This document shows positions 43,401 through 52,064 of a stretch of 64,000 nt of DNA, in pieces. Both the position numbers and the translations under genes were made by a program. Location of the stretch: NCBI RefSeq assembly GCF_018476525.1, contig NZ_JAHCST010000024.1, positions 1 to 64,000 on the forward strand. The letters run 5' to 3'. The stretch's first letter is position 1; each line of letters begins with the position of its first letter. This DNA is from Acrocarpospora catenulata (GTDB taxonomy: Bacteria; Actinomycetota; Actinomycetes; Streptosporangiales; Streptosporangiaceae). The notes under the pieces were generated by a model. That model saw only the letters and a program-made list of their open reading frames with translations. It did no database searches and was not told where the DNA came from.

Positions 43401-43651
43401 TCGGTCGTGGGTTCGGAGAGCGGGATGGGCGGGCCTTCGGTCAGGTGGGGAAGGCCGTCCGCTATCTGGATGGCGGTGCGGAGGATGGGGTGGCGGGCGA
43501 CCAGGCGGGCGCAGGCCCTGCGTAGCGCCGGGACGTCCAGGGGGCCCGTGAATCGCAGGCCGAACGGCATGTGGTGGGTTGTCCCGGCGGTGCCGAGTTG
43601 CTCGTTGAACCAGATGCCACTCTGCGGGATCGAGATCCGAACGCATGCCAT
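40490..43651 (-). CDS. Nonribosomal peptide synthetase, C-A-T module (1053 aa)
   Basis: Condensation domain with HHLVFDG (164-170), adenylation domain (YVIYTSGSTGRPKGVEI, NVYGPTETTIWST, GELYIAGAGVARGYLN, YRTGDRVRLR, PNGKLDRAALP) and a carrier domain with DLGGHSLT. No thioesterase or epimerase. The A-domain pocket reads about D-I-L-(Q/A)-L-G-V-I-W, close to the glycine-type code. Residues 86-147 of the C domain are three imperfect copies of an EVRRPFGPAAGSPVAFPES-like unit. A second Gly/Asp/Arg-rich insertion precedes the A-domain core. It is divergent from the A-T-C gene. Confidence 0.92.
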   Translation of the reverse strand: MACVRISIPQSGIWFNEQLGTAGTTHHMPFGLRFTGPLDVPALRRACARLVARHPILRTAIQIADGLPHLTEGPPIPLSEPTTDPHQEVRRPFGPAAGSPVAFPESDSPQDVPRLFGPAPGAPVAFPESASDSRQEVRRPFDLAAGPLARFSLFGDGRLLVVAHHLVFDGQSTDVFVEDLAAFYRAEVEGGEPGLAPLGPVEAPEVEEARVGERLPAARAYWAERWFEPGEVVLPGLNRLEQEVQVGEAVEFRLPGAVLGDAAERLGVTRFEVVVASVHALLRRYGNERPVTALDLGVRPPEAAGWIGVYVNELPFASTPSPAIGFADFARQVRAGLRELYQVREVPLGRAVSGLRPGVSLAPISLTYRRRMAPPEFPGLETSVDWVIFNHTARNALRVHLVDGPDGLGVMFQFPPASIARADVERIADHWLAILHHVTKYPDTPLRDLPIETLPQLRDDTPYPAVTVPDLFQAQAARTPDAIAVTSGDTHLTYAELNALADRLAARLTDAGVRPGDLVALSAERSERMVAGVLACWKAQAAHLPLDPAYPADRLSYIAADSTARLLLTDQGTPVTGLPCIPLTDPDAGLPIGGGTDPGTWASIDRETGSGVEGSIGGEARSGAEARIDGRAGPRDRAYVIYTSGSTGRPKGVEIDHGALSNLILAMRDRLDAGEADVWLAVTSLSFDISGLELWLPLVTGGRVIVVGEAEAADGDALARLVARHGVTHLQATPSTWRLLLEAGFSFGGTALAGGEALPLPLAEWLRPRVGRLFNVYGPTETTIWSTIAEIPPALERITIGGPLANTQLLVLDDSLDPVPEGVPGELYIAGAGVARGYLNRQALTATRFSPNPYGPAGSRMYRTGDRVRLRGAELEFLGRTDDQIKLRGHRIELGEIESCLLAHAKEAAVAVWDDQLVAYTTSGSPELRRHLARTLPAYMVPSIFVDLPALPLTPNGKLDRAALPRPELPEPTGPTTDGSARAVLAEIWAEVFGLDNIDPDESLFDLGGHSLTIAQIAARIRDRLEVEVPFYAFFDTPSVNGIAAVVAERRSP
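43215..43410 (-). repeat. In-frame tandem duplication inside the NRPS C domain
   Basis: About three imperfect copies of a 63-72-bp unit. The copies encode EVRRPFGPAAGSPVAFPES, DVPRLFGPAPGAPVAFPES and EVRRPFDLAAGPLARF. Only the last is the normal C-domain segment. The others are insertions. Confidence 0.8.
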
Positions 43652-43781
43652 TGAACCGTCCCAACGATCGCCTGTTTCGTGAGTATGCCTAGAAATTGCA
43701 GCGATTTGCTAGATACTTGTGGTGATTCGTTCAGAATGGTTTACTCCGATCGATCATTCGCGGCTGCGGAAGAGGCAGGCC

Positions 43782-46700
43782 ATGACCGTCACCCTCCCCG
43801 GGCTGCTCCAGGCGAGAGCACGCGAGCAACCCGCACGACCGGCTCTGATCTGCGACAACGGCACCAGCCTGAGCTTCGCGGAGTGGGACGCGGGGGCCGA
43901 CGCGACCGCGCGGGACCTGCTCGCGCGCGGGCTCGCCACCGGCGACCGGGTCGGCCTGCTCTTCGGTAACGACCGCTGGCCCGACTACGCGGTGACCTTC
44001 CTGGGCGTACTCCGCGCGGGCGGGGTCGCCGTACCCCTCCCGGCCCGCCAGTCGGAAGCCACCCGGCAACTGATGGCGGAGGACTGCGGAGCCCGCTGGA
44101 TCCTCGACGAACCGATCGGTCCCGGCCCAGCCACCAGCCGGCCAAACCCACTCTTGAACCTGACCTCCGACCGGCCCTGGCGGCTAACCCCACCATCGAG
44201 CCCCGTTGAAGCCGGTGGCGAGACCGGTGCCGCCCAGGTCTCAGAGCGCTCCTGGCGGCCAACCCCACCATCGAGCCTCGTTGAAGCACCGGACTCGTCC
44301 GTGAGCTTCGCCGAACCTGTCATCGATCCGGACGGGCTCGCGCAGATTCTCTACACGTCGGGGACGACCGGACGGCCGAAAGGGGTGGCCGCCAGCCACG
44401 CCAACCTGGCTTACGGGCATCGGCCGCATCCCGCGTACCGGATGTTGTCGCACTCCGAGCACTTCCTGCACGCGTTTCCGATTGGGACCAACGCGGGGCA
44501 GATGATGCTGGTCAATGCGTTGGTGGCGCATCCGTGCGCGTTGGTGATGGCGGCGTTCGACGCCGAGCGGTGCTGCGCGCTCATCGAGGAGCATCGGGTG
44601 GGGACCGTTTTCGTGGTGCCATCGATGGCGGCGAACCTGCTCGATTCGGGGGTCTGGCGGCGGCACGATCTGTCGTCGGTGCTGCTGCTCAGTTCCTCGG
44701 CGGACGCGTTGCCTCCGCGCGTGGCCGCCGCGCTGCCGGAGGCGTTTCCCAAGGCCACGATCGTGAACTACTACACCTCCACGGAGGCCGTGCCCGCCCA
44801 GACCACCATGATCGTCAATCCCGCGCGTCCGCACTCGGTCGGGCGGGCCACCGAGGCCGGGGGTCTGCTGATCACGGATGAGGACGGCTCGCCGGTCGCG
44901 CCCGGTGAGGTCGGCGAGGTGTGGTTGCGGGCGCCCGCCGCCCAGCGCGCCTACTACGGTGACGCCCAGGCCGACGCCCAGGCCAGCGCGCGGGTGTTCC
45001 GGCGCGGCTGGACCCGGATGGGTGACCTCGGCTACCTGGACCGCGACGGCTACCTCTACCTGGTCGGCCGCGACTCCGACGTGATCAAGTCCGGCGGCCT
45101 CAAGATCTCCACGCTCCAGATCGAAACCGCCCTCGCCGAACACCCGTCCGTCGCCGACGCCGCCGTGCTGGGCGTGCCCCACCCCGTCATGGGCTCGATG
45201 GTCGCGGCGGCCATCGTCCCGCGCCGGGATCGCCCGCCGTCCATCGACGAACTCCGTGTCTTCCTGTCGGAACGCGTCGCCCGCAACGAGGTCCCCACCC
45301 GGTACGCCTTCGTGGACCAACTCCCCCGCAACGAACTGGGCAAGGTAGTCAAAGGGGAACTCCGCGACCTGTTCACGACCGCTCGCCGAGAGGCCGGGGC
45401 CGCACTGGAGACCGCAGAGCAGCAGTCCCTGGCCCGGCTGTGGAGCGCCGTACTCGGGGTGCCGGTGAACAGCAGGGACGACGATTTCTTCGCACTGGGC
45501 GGCGACTCGCTCAAAGCCAGCCAGCTGGCCACCCGCGCCGGGGAGGAGTTCGGTGTCGAACTCCCGGGAACCCTGGCCTTCGACCATCCCATCCTGGAAC
45601 GCCAGGCCACCGAACTCCACAACGCAACGGCCCGACATTTCACGAAAAATCCGGATGTGGTGGAGCCGGGGTTGCTTGGTGGGGTCCAGGAGCATTGGTG
45701 GCGGTGGATGCACGCCACGCCGGAGACCCGGCACATGCCCCCGGTCCATGTCGCCGTACACGTCGAGACCGGGCTCGACGCCGACCTGCTGACCAGGTGC
45801 CTGACCGAGCTGGTGAACCGCCACGAAGCCCTGCGCACGGTCTTCCACGACGGCCGCGCCGTCATCCACCCCACCGGCGAGATCCGGCTCAGCGTCCACG
45901 AGGCGCCCAACCGGGACGAGGCAGGCGCACTGGCCGCCGACCTCGTCCGCACCCCCTTCGACATCACCCGGGGGCCGCTACTCCGCGCCGCTCTGATCCG
46001 CCTGCTTCCCGGCGGCAGAGACGAGGCAGCGGAGCGCGCCGCCGGTGCGGGCCTTTACCGGGATTGCGGCCCCACCGGCGGCGCGGGGGGCGCTGGAAGC
46101 CCCGGGAGCGTAGGCCCAGCGAGGCAATCGGGAAGCCCGAACGCAGGGAGCACGGGAGTTCCACCGGCGATCCTCGTGCTGGCCGCTCATCACATGGTCT
46201 TCGACGGGTGGTCGGCGGGGGTGCTGCTGCGGGAGCTCGGCGTCCTCTACTCCGCGTTCGGCCACGGCGCGCCTTCGCCGCTGCGCCCGGCCACCCAGTA
46301 CGCCGACTTCGTCGCCTTCGAGCGCCGGGAATGGTCCCGTACCCGATCCCATTGGACGGCCACCCTCGCGGACGCGCCTCAAGTGCTCCCCCACTTCCCG
46401 GGCCGCGCCCCCGACGTACGCCTCTGCGCCGCGGAATCCCACGAGTTCGAGGTTCCCGGCGACGCCGTAGGGAAGAGAGCGAGGGCCACAGGCTCCACAA
46501 CGGCAATGGTGTTGGCGGCGGCCTGGGCGCAGACCCTGGGGGAATGGTCAGGGTCACCGGAGGTGGTGCTGGCCAGTCCCGTCACCGGACGTACCCGCCC
46601 GGAGTTCGAGAGCACGATCGGCTGCCTGTTCCGGTGGAACCTGCTCCGGGTCAGGACGGACGGGGACGTGCTGGCCCAGGTCCGGAACGCCACTCTGACC

Positions 46701-47012
46701 GCCAACGACCACCAGTTCCACAACTTCGCCCGGCTACACGAACTGGTCCCCTACCCGGCGTACGTGCGCTTCGAGAGCTGGGGCCACCCGGCCCGCCTGC
46801 CGGGCCTGCCGTCCACCGAGTTCCCGATCCCGGCGGGCCCCATCATGGAATGGCCGCTGGCCCCGGACGACCCGGACACCCATCCACCCGAACTCCTGGT
46901 CCGGGAGGCCCCGGACGGCTCCCTCACCGGATCGGTGATCTTCAACCGCCACGCCTACCGCCGCGCGGACATGGCCGAGCTGGCACGGACGTTCACGGCC
47001 ATGCTCAGCTAG
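43782..47012 (+). CDS. Nonribosomal peptide synthetase-like protein, A-T-C (1076 aa)
   Basis: The adenylation domain is of the acyl-CoA-ligase-like type (ILYTSGTTGRPKGVAASH near residue 190, VIKSGGLKISTLQIETAL), so it may load a carboxylic acid. It is followed by a carrier domain (FFALGGDSLKAS near residue 570) and a C-terminal condensation domain (HHMVFDGWS near residue 803). A terminal C domain without thioesterase can release the product by amide formation with a free amine. The ATG at 43782 follows GAGGCAGG. The A domain contains a duplicated 36-bp segment (44177-44212 and 44252-44287), and the C domain a Gly/Ser-rich insertion before the active site. Confidence 0.9.
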   Translation: MTVTLPGLLQARAREQPARPALICDNGTSLSFAEWDAGADATARDLLARGLATGDRVGLLFGNDRWPDYAVTFLGVLRAGGVAVPLPARQSEATRQLMAEDCGARWILDEPIGPGPATSRPNPLLNLTSDRPWRLTPPSSPVEAGGETGAAQVSERSWRPTPPSSLVEAPDSSVSFAEPVIDPDGLAQILYTSGTTGRPKGVAASHANLAYGHRPHPAYRMLSHSEHFLHAFPIGTNAGQMMLVNALVAHPCALVMAAFDAERCCALIEEHRVGTVFVVPSMAANLLDSGVWRRHDLSSVLLLSSSADALPPRVAAALPEAFPKATIVNYYTSTEAVPAQTTMIVNPARPHSVGRATEAGGLLITDEDGSPVAPGEVGEVWLRAPAAQRAYYGDAQADAQASARVFRRGWTRMGDLGYLDRDGYLYLVGRDSDVIKSGGLKISTLQIETALAEHPSVADAAVLGVPHPVMGSMVAAAIVPRRDRPPSIDELRVFLSERVARNEVPTRYAFVDQLPRNELGKVVKGELRDLFTTARREAGAALETAEQQSLARLWSAVLGVPVNSRDDDFFALGGDSLKASQLATRAGEEFGVELPGTLAFDHPILERQATELHNATARHFTKNPDVVEPGLLGGVQEHWWRWMHATPETRHMPPVHVAVHVETGLDADLLTRCLTELVNRHEALRTVFHDGRAVIHPTGEIRLSVHEAPNRDEAGALAADLVRTPFDITRGPLLRAALIRLLPGGRDEAAERAAGAGLYRDCGPTGGAGGAGSPGSVGPARQSGSPNAGSTGVPPAILVLAAHHMVFDGWSAGVLLRELGVLYSAFGHGAPSPLRPATQYADFVAFERREWSRTRSHWTATLADAPQVLPHFPGRAPDVRLCAAESHEFEVPGDAVGKRARATGSTTAMVLAAAWAQTLGEWSGSPEVVLASPVTGRTRPEFESTIGCLFRWNLLRVRTDGDVLAQVRNATLTANDHQFHNFARLHELVPYPAYVRFESWGHPARLPGLPSTEFPIPAGPIMEWPLAPDDPDTHPPELLVREAPDGSLTGSVIFNRHAYRRADMAELARTFTAMLS
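44177..44287 (+). repeat. Duplicated 36-bp coding segment inside the NRPS A domain
   Basis: CTGGCGGCTAACCCCACCAT... at 44177-44212 recurs at 44252-44287 with two changes, 75 bp apart and in frame. It encodes WRLTPPSSPVEA and WRPTPPSSLVEA. Confidence 0.8.
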
Positions 47013-47784
47013 CCAGCAGCCACGCCCACCGCCGCCGCGCCCAGACCAGGAACAGAGCCCCGAACACGATCAGATAGGCCGCGTTCAGCAGGAGCCCCGG
47101 AGCCAGGCGGCCCAGCGCGAGCCCGCGCACCAGCTCGATCGCGTGATACAGCGGCAGCGTCTCCACCAGCACCCGGATCACCGGCGGATAGACGGTCACC
47201 GGATAGAAGGTGGTGGCGAACAGGAACATCGGCAACATCACCAGTTGCACGTACTGGAAGTCGTGCCAGCCCCGCATGTACCCGGTGGCGGCGAGCGAGG
47301 CGGCGCCGAAGGCGAAACCGATGAGCAGCCCGGCGGGCACGGCGAGCAGGATCCAAGGCGACTGCACGAGCCCGAAGGCGGCGATCACCACCAGGAAGCC
47401 CGCCCCCGTGATCAGCCCCCGCAGCATGCCCCAGAGCACCTCGCCGGCGACCACCCCGCCGACCGTCATGGGCGTGACGATCAGCGAGTGGTAGAACCGG
47501 TCGAAGGCCAGCTTGGCGTACGCGCTCTGCCCGGTCTCCTCCAGCGCGCTGTTCATCACCGCCGTGGCCAGCAGCGCGGGCGCGATGTAGGCCGCGTACG
47601 GCACCTCCACGCCCGGCACCTGCCCGACCAGACCACCGATGCCCACCCCGATGGCCAGCAGATAGAGCACCGGCTCGAAGACCGAGAACAGCGCCATCGT
47701 CCACGGGCTGCCGCCCTTGTGCACCCAGAGGTTCCGCACCACCAGCAGATGCGCGCCCCCGGCTCGCGGAAGAGTGGGAGTCAT
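47005..47784 (-). CDS. ABC-2 type exporter permease (259 aa), second
   Basis: Six-helix ABC-2 permease (DrrB/NodJ type): SVFEPVLYLLAIGVGIGGLVG, PYAAYIAPALLATAVMNSALEET, the MTVGGVVAGEVLWGMLRGLI loop and VQLVMLPMFLFATTFYPV. The ATG at 47784 overlaps the previous permease's stop (ATGA). Its stop overlaps the end of the convergent A-T-C NRPS gene by 8 nt. With the ATPase and the other permease it forms a heteromeric exporter, possibly for the NRPS product. Confidence 0.9.
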   Translation of the reverse strand: MTPTLPRAGGAHLLVVRNLWVHKGGSPWTMALFSVFEPVLYLLAIGVGIGGLVGQVPGVEVPYAAYIAPALLATAVMNSALEETGQSAYAKLAFDRFYHSLIVTPMTVGGVVAGEVLWGMLRGLITGAGFLVVIAAFGLVQSPWILLAVPAGLLIGFAFGAASLAATGYMRGWHDFQYVQLVMLPMFLFATTFYPVTVYPPVIRVLVETLPLYHAIELVRGLALGRLAPGLLLNAAYLIVFGALFLVWARRRWAWLLAS

Positions 47785-48533
47785 GTGTGCAGACACCTCC
47801 GGAAGGTGACCCGTCCGGCCAGCACCCCCGCGACCACCAGACCGGCCAGATAGCCCAAATGCAGCAGGCTCGGCCCCAGCGCCGCCGTGCCGAGGGCGAG
47901 AGTCCGGCACAGGTCGACGCCGTGCCAGAGCGGCATCACCTGCACCACCGCGCGGATCGGCCCGGGTAACTGGGCGACGGAGAAGAACGTGCCGGAGAAC
48001 AGGTAGAGCGGCATCATGCCGAATCGGAAGACGGTGTTGAGCTGGGGAATGTCCCGGACGGTCACCGCCCAGGCCGCCAGCGGCGCGGCGAGGGCCAGGC
48101 CGGTCAGGGTGGCGGCCCCCACGACCGCCACCGCGACACCGGGCCCGGAGACCAGCCCGAACAGCGCCATCACCAGCACGAAGGCCGCCGCCGACAGCGC
48201 CAGCCGCAGCGTGATGAAGAGCAGATGGCCGCCGAAGATCTCTCCGGGCTCCAGCGGCGTCGCGGCGGCGGTCGGATAGATCCGCTCCCGCCGCGACGCG
48301 CTGGTCACCGCGAACCCCCCGTCCACGAAGGCGTTCTGGAACGCCGCCGCGGCCAGCAGCCCGGGCGCGAAGAACTCCAGGTAGGAAACCCCGTCCACGC
48401 TCCCGCGCACCAGGGCCCCCAGCCCGGCCCCGATGGCCAGCAGGAAGAGCAGCGGGTTGGCCACGCTGATGACGATCGTCCCCCGCCAGGTCCGGCGATA
48501 CCGGTAGAGCCAGTAGTGCAACGCCCGGAACAT
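47781..48533 (-). CDS. ABC-2 type exporter permease (250 aa), first
   Basis: Six-helix ABC-2 permease: TIVISVANPLLFLLAIGAGLG, YLEFFAPGLLAAAAFQNAFVDG, the IYPTAAATPLEPGEIFGGHLL loop and FGMMPLYLFSGTFFSVAQLP. The family pairs with DrrA-like ATPases. It starts 5 nt after the ATPase gene ends. Confidence 0.9.
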   Translation of the reverse strand: MFRALHYWLYRYRRTWRGTIVISVANPLLFLLAIGAGLGALVRGSVDGVSYLEFFAPGLLAAAAFQNAFVDGGFAVTSASRRERIYPTAAATPLEPGEIFGGHLLFITLRLALSAAAFVLVMALFGLVSGPGVAVAVVGAATLTGLALAAPLAAWAVTVRDIPQLNTVFRFGMMPLYLFSGTFFSVAQLPGPIRAVVQVMPLWHGVDLCRTLALGTAALGPSLLHLGYLAGLVVAGVLAGRVTFRRCLHT

Positions 48534-48538
48534 GGTGA

Positions 48539-49504
48539 TCAGTCCGTCAGCGAACGGCCGGTGAGGCGGAGGAACACATCCTCCAGGGTGGCTCGCCGGA
48601 CCAGCGCCGTGATCGGCTGCACCCCGGCCGCGGTGGCCCGGGCCAGCGCCGTCTCCCCGTCCTCGGCGTACCAGAGCAGCCGGTCGGGCAGCACCTCCAG
48701 CCGCTCCGGCTCGGGCAGGCCGTCCCTGCCCAGTTTGACGGCCACCTGCTCGTGCTCGCCCGGTGGGAAGCGCAGTTCCAGGACCTCCCGGGTGATGTGG
48801 CGTTCGATCAGTTCGCGCGGGGAGCCCTCGTCGGCGATCAGACCCTTGTCCATGATGACCAGCCGGTCGCAGAGCTGTTCGGCCTCGTCCATGTAGTGGG
48901 TGGTGAGGATCAGGGTCACCCCGTCCTGTTTCAGGCGGAAGAGCCGGTCCCAGAGGACGTGCCGGGCCTGCGGGTCCAGGCCGGTGGTCGGCTCGTCCAG
49001 GAGCAGGATCTCCGGGTCGTTGATGAGGGCGCGGGCGATGGTGAGGCGGCGGCGCATGCCGCCGGACAGGTGCTCCACCCGCTCGTCGGCCTTCTCGGTG
49101 AGGCGGGCGAACTCCAGCAGTTCCCCCGCCCGCTCCCGGACCGCCTTGCGGGACAGGCCGAAGTACCGTCCGTACACCAGCAGGTTCTCCCGCACGGTGA
49201 GGTGCACGTCGAGCGAGTCGTCCTGCGGCACCACGCCGAGGCGGGCCCGGACCCGGCGGCCGTGCGCCGCCGGATCCAGGCCGAGGATGCGCAGCGTCCC
49301 GGCGGTGGGCGCGGAGACACCGCCGAGCATGCGCATGGTGGAGGACTTTCCGGCCCCGTTCGGGCCGAGGAAGCCGAACGCCTCGCCCCGCTCGACCCGC
49401 AGGCCGATGCCGGCCACGGCGCGGAAGGGCGTGCCCCCACGGTCCCGGGCGGGGTAGGTCTTCTCCAGCCCGGCGGCTTCGATGACCGCGTTCAGGACAA
49501 CCAC
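48539..49504 (-). CDS. ABC exporter ATPase, DrrA-like (321 aa)
   Basis: Single ABC cassette with Walker A GPNGAGKSS, Q-loop VPQDDSLDVHLTVRENL, signature LSGGMRRRL, Walker B ILLLDEPTTGLD and the H-loop TTHYMDEAEQL, plus the DrrA-type C-terminal region (ATLEDVFLRLTGRSL). Such ATPases energise export of drugs or lipids. The GTG at 49504 lies inside the end of the GH13 gene (13-nt overlap). The exporter is therefore joined to the sugar operon's transcript, although its function points to the NRPS. Confidence 0.9.
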   Translation of the reverse strand: MVVLNAVIEAAGLEKTYPARDRGGTPFRAVAGIGLRVERGEAFGFLGPNGAGKSSTMRMLGGVSAPTAGTLRILGLDPAAHGRRVRARLGVVPQDDSLDVHLTVRENLLVYGRYFGLSRKAVRERAGELLEFARLTEKADERVEHLSGGMRRRLTIARALINDPEILLLDEPTTGLDPQARHVLWDRLFRLKQDGVTLILTTHYMDEAEQLCDRLVIMDKGLIADEGSPRELIERHITREVLELRFPPGEHEQVAVKLGRDGLPEPERLEVLPDRLLWYAEDGETALARATAAGVQPITALVRRATLEDVFLRLTGRSLTD

Positions 49505-51027
49505 ACCGCCGTGTCGGCGGGCAGGTCCTCGCCCTCCAGCGGCCCGCTGGCCAGCAGCACGCTCTGGTGCGGCGGGAGCGGTGCCGGGTCGGGGCCGAGG
49601 TTGACCACGCAGGTCAGGCCGGACTCGCGGGTGAACGCGAGCACCCCGGGACCGGATTCCAGCCAGGTCATCGTGCCGTCGCCGAGCCGCTCGCGCCGGA
49701 TGGCCAGGGCGTTTTTGTAGAGGGTGAGCATCGAGCCGAGATCCTGGGACTGGGCCTCGACGGTGAGCTTGTTCCACGCCTCCGGCTGCGGCAGCCAGGT
49801 GCCGCCGGAGCCGAAGCCGAACGGGGACGCCTCGCCCGACCAGGGCAGCGGCACGCGGCAGCCGTCCCGGCCGGGAATGGTGAAGCCGGAGCGCTGCCAG
49901 ATCGGGTCCTGCCGCTGTTCGCCGGGGATGTCGTCGACCTCGGGCAGGCCCAGTTCCTCGCCCTGGTAGATGTAGACGCTGCCGGGCAGCGCCATGGCCA
50001 GCAGGGCGGCGGCCCGGGAGCGCCGGTAGCCGAGCTCCAGGTCGGACGGCACGCCGTCGCGCCGGGCGCCGTGGTCCCAGGAGGTGTCCTCGCGGCCGTA
50101 CCGGGTGACCACCCGGGCCACGTCGTGGTTGGAGAGCACCCAGGTGGGCGGGGCGCCCAGCGGGATGTGCGTGGCCAGCGTCTCGGTGATCGAGCGGCGG
50201 AGCGCGGCCGCGTCCCACGGGCAGGCCAGGAAGTCGAAGTTGAAGGCGGTCTGCATCTCGTCGGGGCGCAGGTACCGGGCGAACCGTTCCTGGTCGGGGA
50301 ACCAGACCTCGCCGATGAAGATCCGGTCGGTGTACTCCTCGTCGGCCAGCCGCCGCCAGCCCCGGTAGATGTCGTGGACCTCCGGCTGGTCGGTGTAGCC
50401 GTCGGGGTCGCCACCCTCGAAGTCCTTGACCAGGACGGCCGCCGAGTCGATGCGGATGCCGTCCACGCCCCGGTCGAACCAGAACCGGAGCACGTCGTGG
50501 AACTCCTGGTGGACCTCCGGGTTGGTCCAGTTGAAGTCCGGCTGCTCCGGGGCGAACAGGTGCAGGTACCACTGGCCGTCGGGGACCTGGGTCCAGGCGG
50601 GGCCGCCGAAGATGGACTTCCAGTCGCCGGGCTGGTCGCGGAACCAGAACCGGGCCCGTTCCGGCGAACCTGGCCCGGCCGCCAGCGCCTCCTGGAACCA
50701 CGCGCTCCGGTCCGAGCTGTGGTTGGGGACCACGTCGATGATGACCCTGATGTTCAGCGCGTGCGCCTCCGCGATGAACTTCTCCGCCTCATCCAGGGTG
50801 CCGAAGGACGGTTCGATGTCGCGGTAGTCGGCGACGTCGTAGCCGCCGTCCGCCATCGGGGAGGGGTACCAGGGGGTGAGCCAGACGGCGTTGACACCGA
50901 GGTCGGCGAGATACGGCAGGCGACTCCGCAGGCCGGCGAGGTCGCCGATTCCGTCGCCGTTGCCGTCGGCGAAGCTGCGCGGGTAGACCTGGTAAATCGC
51001 GGCCCCCCGCCACCACGTTTCGGGCAT
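49492..51027 (-). CDS. GH13 alpha-glucosidase (511 aa)
   Basis: Intracellular oligo-alpha-glucosidase: AIYQVYPRSFADGNGDGIGDL, the nucleophile region GVDGIRIDSAA, the acid/base Glu in FIGEVWFPD and the transition-state Asp in VLSNHDVARV. It has no signal peptide, and it follows the sugar importer genes, so it should act on imported malto-, isomalto- or nigero-oligosaccharides. The start ATG at 51027 is 46 nt after the upstream permease. Confidence 0.93.
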   Translation of the reverse strand: MPETWWRGAAIYQVYPRSFADGNGDGIGDLAGLRSRLPYLADLGVNAVWLTPWYPSPMADGGYDVADYRDIEPSFGTLDEAEKFIAEAHALNIRVIIDVVPNHSSDRSAWFQEALAAGPGSPERARFWFRDQPGDWKSIFGGPAWTQVPDGQWYLHLFAPEQPDFNWTNPEVHQEFHDVLRFWFDRGVDGIRIDSAAVLVKDFEGGDPDGYTDQPEVHDIYRGWRRLADEEYTDRIFIGEVWFPDQERFARYLRPDEMQTAFNFDFLACPWDAAALRRSITETLATHIPLGAPPTWVLSNHDVARVVTRYGREDTSWDHGARRDGVPSDLELGYRRSRAAALLAMALPGSVYIYQGEELGLPEVDDIPGEQRQDPIWQRSGFTIPGRDGCRVPLPWSGEASPFGFGSGGTWLPQPEAWNKLTVEAQSQDLGSMLTLYKNALAIRRERLGDGTMTWLESGPGVLAFTRESGLTCVVNLGPDPAPLPPHQSVLLASGPLEGEDLPADTAVWLS

Positions 51028-51073
51028 GCTGGATACAACTCCTTAAACGGTTGAAGGTGCGGTCGGCGCGGGT

Positions 51074-52051
51074 TCAGCCCTTCAAGCTGCCCGCCGTGAG
51101 ACCGGCCATGATGCTCCGCTGGAAGATCAGGAAGACCACGATCGCCGGCACGCTCGCGATGAAGAGTGCGGCAATCAGGACATTCTGCGGCATCTGCGCT
51201 GAAAGGGAAGAGATGCCGACGCTGATCGACATCTTCTCGCTGTCCGGCAGCACCAGCAGCGGCCAGACGAAGTCCTTCCAGACGTTGACCACGGCGAGGA
51301 TGGAGACCACGCCGATGATCGGCCGGGACACCGGCAGCACGACCGACCACAGGATCCGCAGCGGCGAGGCCCCGTCGATCTGGGCCGCCTCCAGCAGTTC
51401 GCGTGGGATCGAGTCGAAGAAGCGTTTGAGCAGGAAGATGAAGAACCCGTTGGCGACCGCCGGCAGCCAGATCGCCCACGGGGTGTTGATCAGGTTCCAG
51501 CCGAGGATGGGCAGATCCTTCACGGTCAGGTAGGCGGGCAGCAGGATCACCGTCGGCGGGATCATCAGGGTGGAGAGCATCATCCCCAGCACGGCCTTGC
51601 CCAGCACCGGCCGCAGCTTGGACAGCGCGTACGCGGCGGACACGTCGAGGGCCAGCGTGAACAGCCAGGCCCCGGCCGCGTACAGCAGGGTGTTCTTCAG
51701 GAACAGGCCCAGGTCGAGCAGGTCCCAGGCCTCCGCCCAGACTCCCCAGTTGACGGTCTCGGGGAAGAAGGTGGGCGGGATCTGGGCCAGCTCCTCCGGC
51801 GACTTCATGGCACCGGTGAACATCCAGTAGAGCGGGAACACGAACGCGGCGGTGAAGGTGACCAGCACCAGGGTCAGCACCACCCAGTAGATGACCTTGC
51901 CGTGCGGGGTGGTCAGCGTGTGCGGGGAGACCAGGCCGCGGAACTGCGGGCCCTCCCGCCTCCTGGAGGGTTTGCGGGCGCGGGCGGGGCGCCGCGGCGG
52001 AGGGGAAGCCGGCTTGGTCGCGACGGGGCTTTCCAGCGTGCGATGGGACAT
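51074..52051 (-). CDS. Carbohydrate ABC transporter permease, MalG-like (325 aa)
   Basis: Six membrane helices, with the EAA loop ELLEAAQIDGASPLRILWSVV that docks the ATPase. The N-terminal ~55 residues are Pro/Arg-rich and cytoplasmic. The ATG at 52051 follows GAGGAGG. No ATPase is encoded here, so a shared MsiK-type ATPase elsewhere probably energises it, as usual in actinomycetes. Confidence 0.92.
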   Translation of the reverse strand: MSHRTLESPVATKPASPPPRRPARARKPSRRREGPQFRGLVSPHTLTTPHGKVIYWVVLTLVLVTFTAAFVFPLYWMFTGAMKSPEELAQIPPTFFPETVNWGVWAEAWDLLDLGLFLKNTLLYAAGAWLFTLALDVSAAYALSKLRPVLGKAVLGMMLSTLMIPPTVILLPAYLTVKDLPILGWNLINTPWAIWLPAVANGFFIFLLKRFFDSIPRELLEAAQIDGASPLRILWSVVLPVSRPIIGVVSILAVVNVWKDFVWPLLVLPDSEKMSISVGISSLSAQMPQNVLIAALFIASVPAIVVFLIFQRSIMAGLTAGSLKG

Positions 52052-52064
52052 CTGCCCCTCCTCT

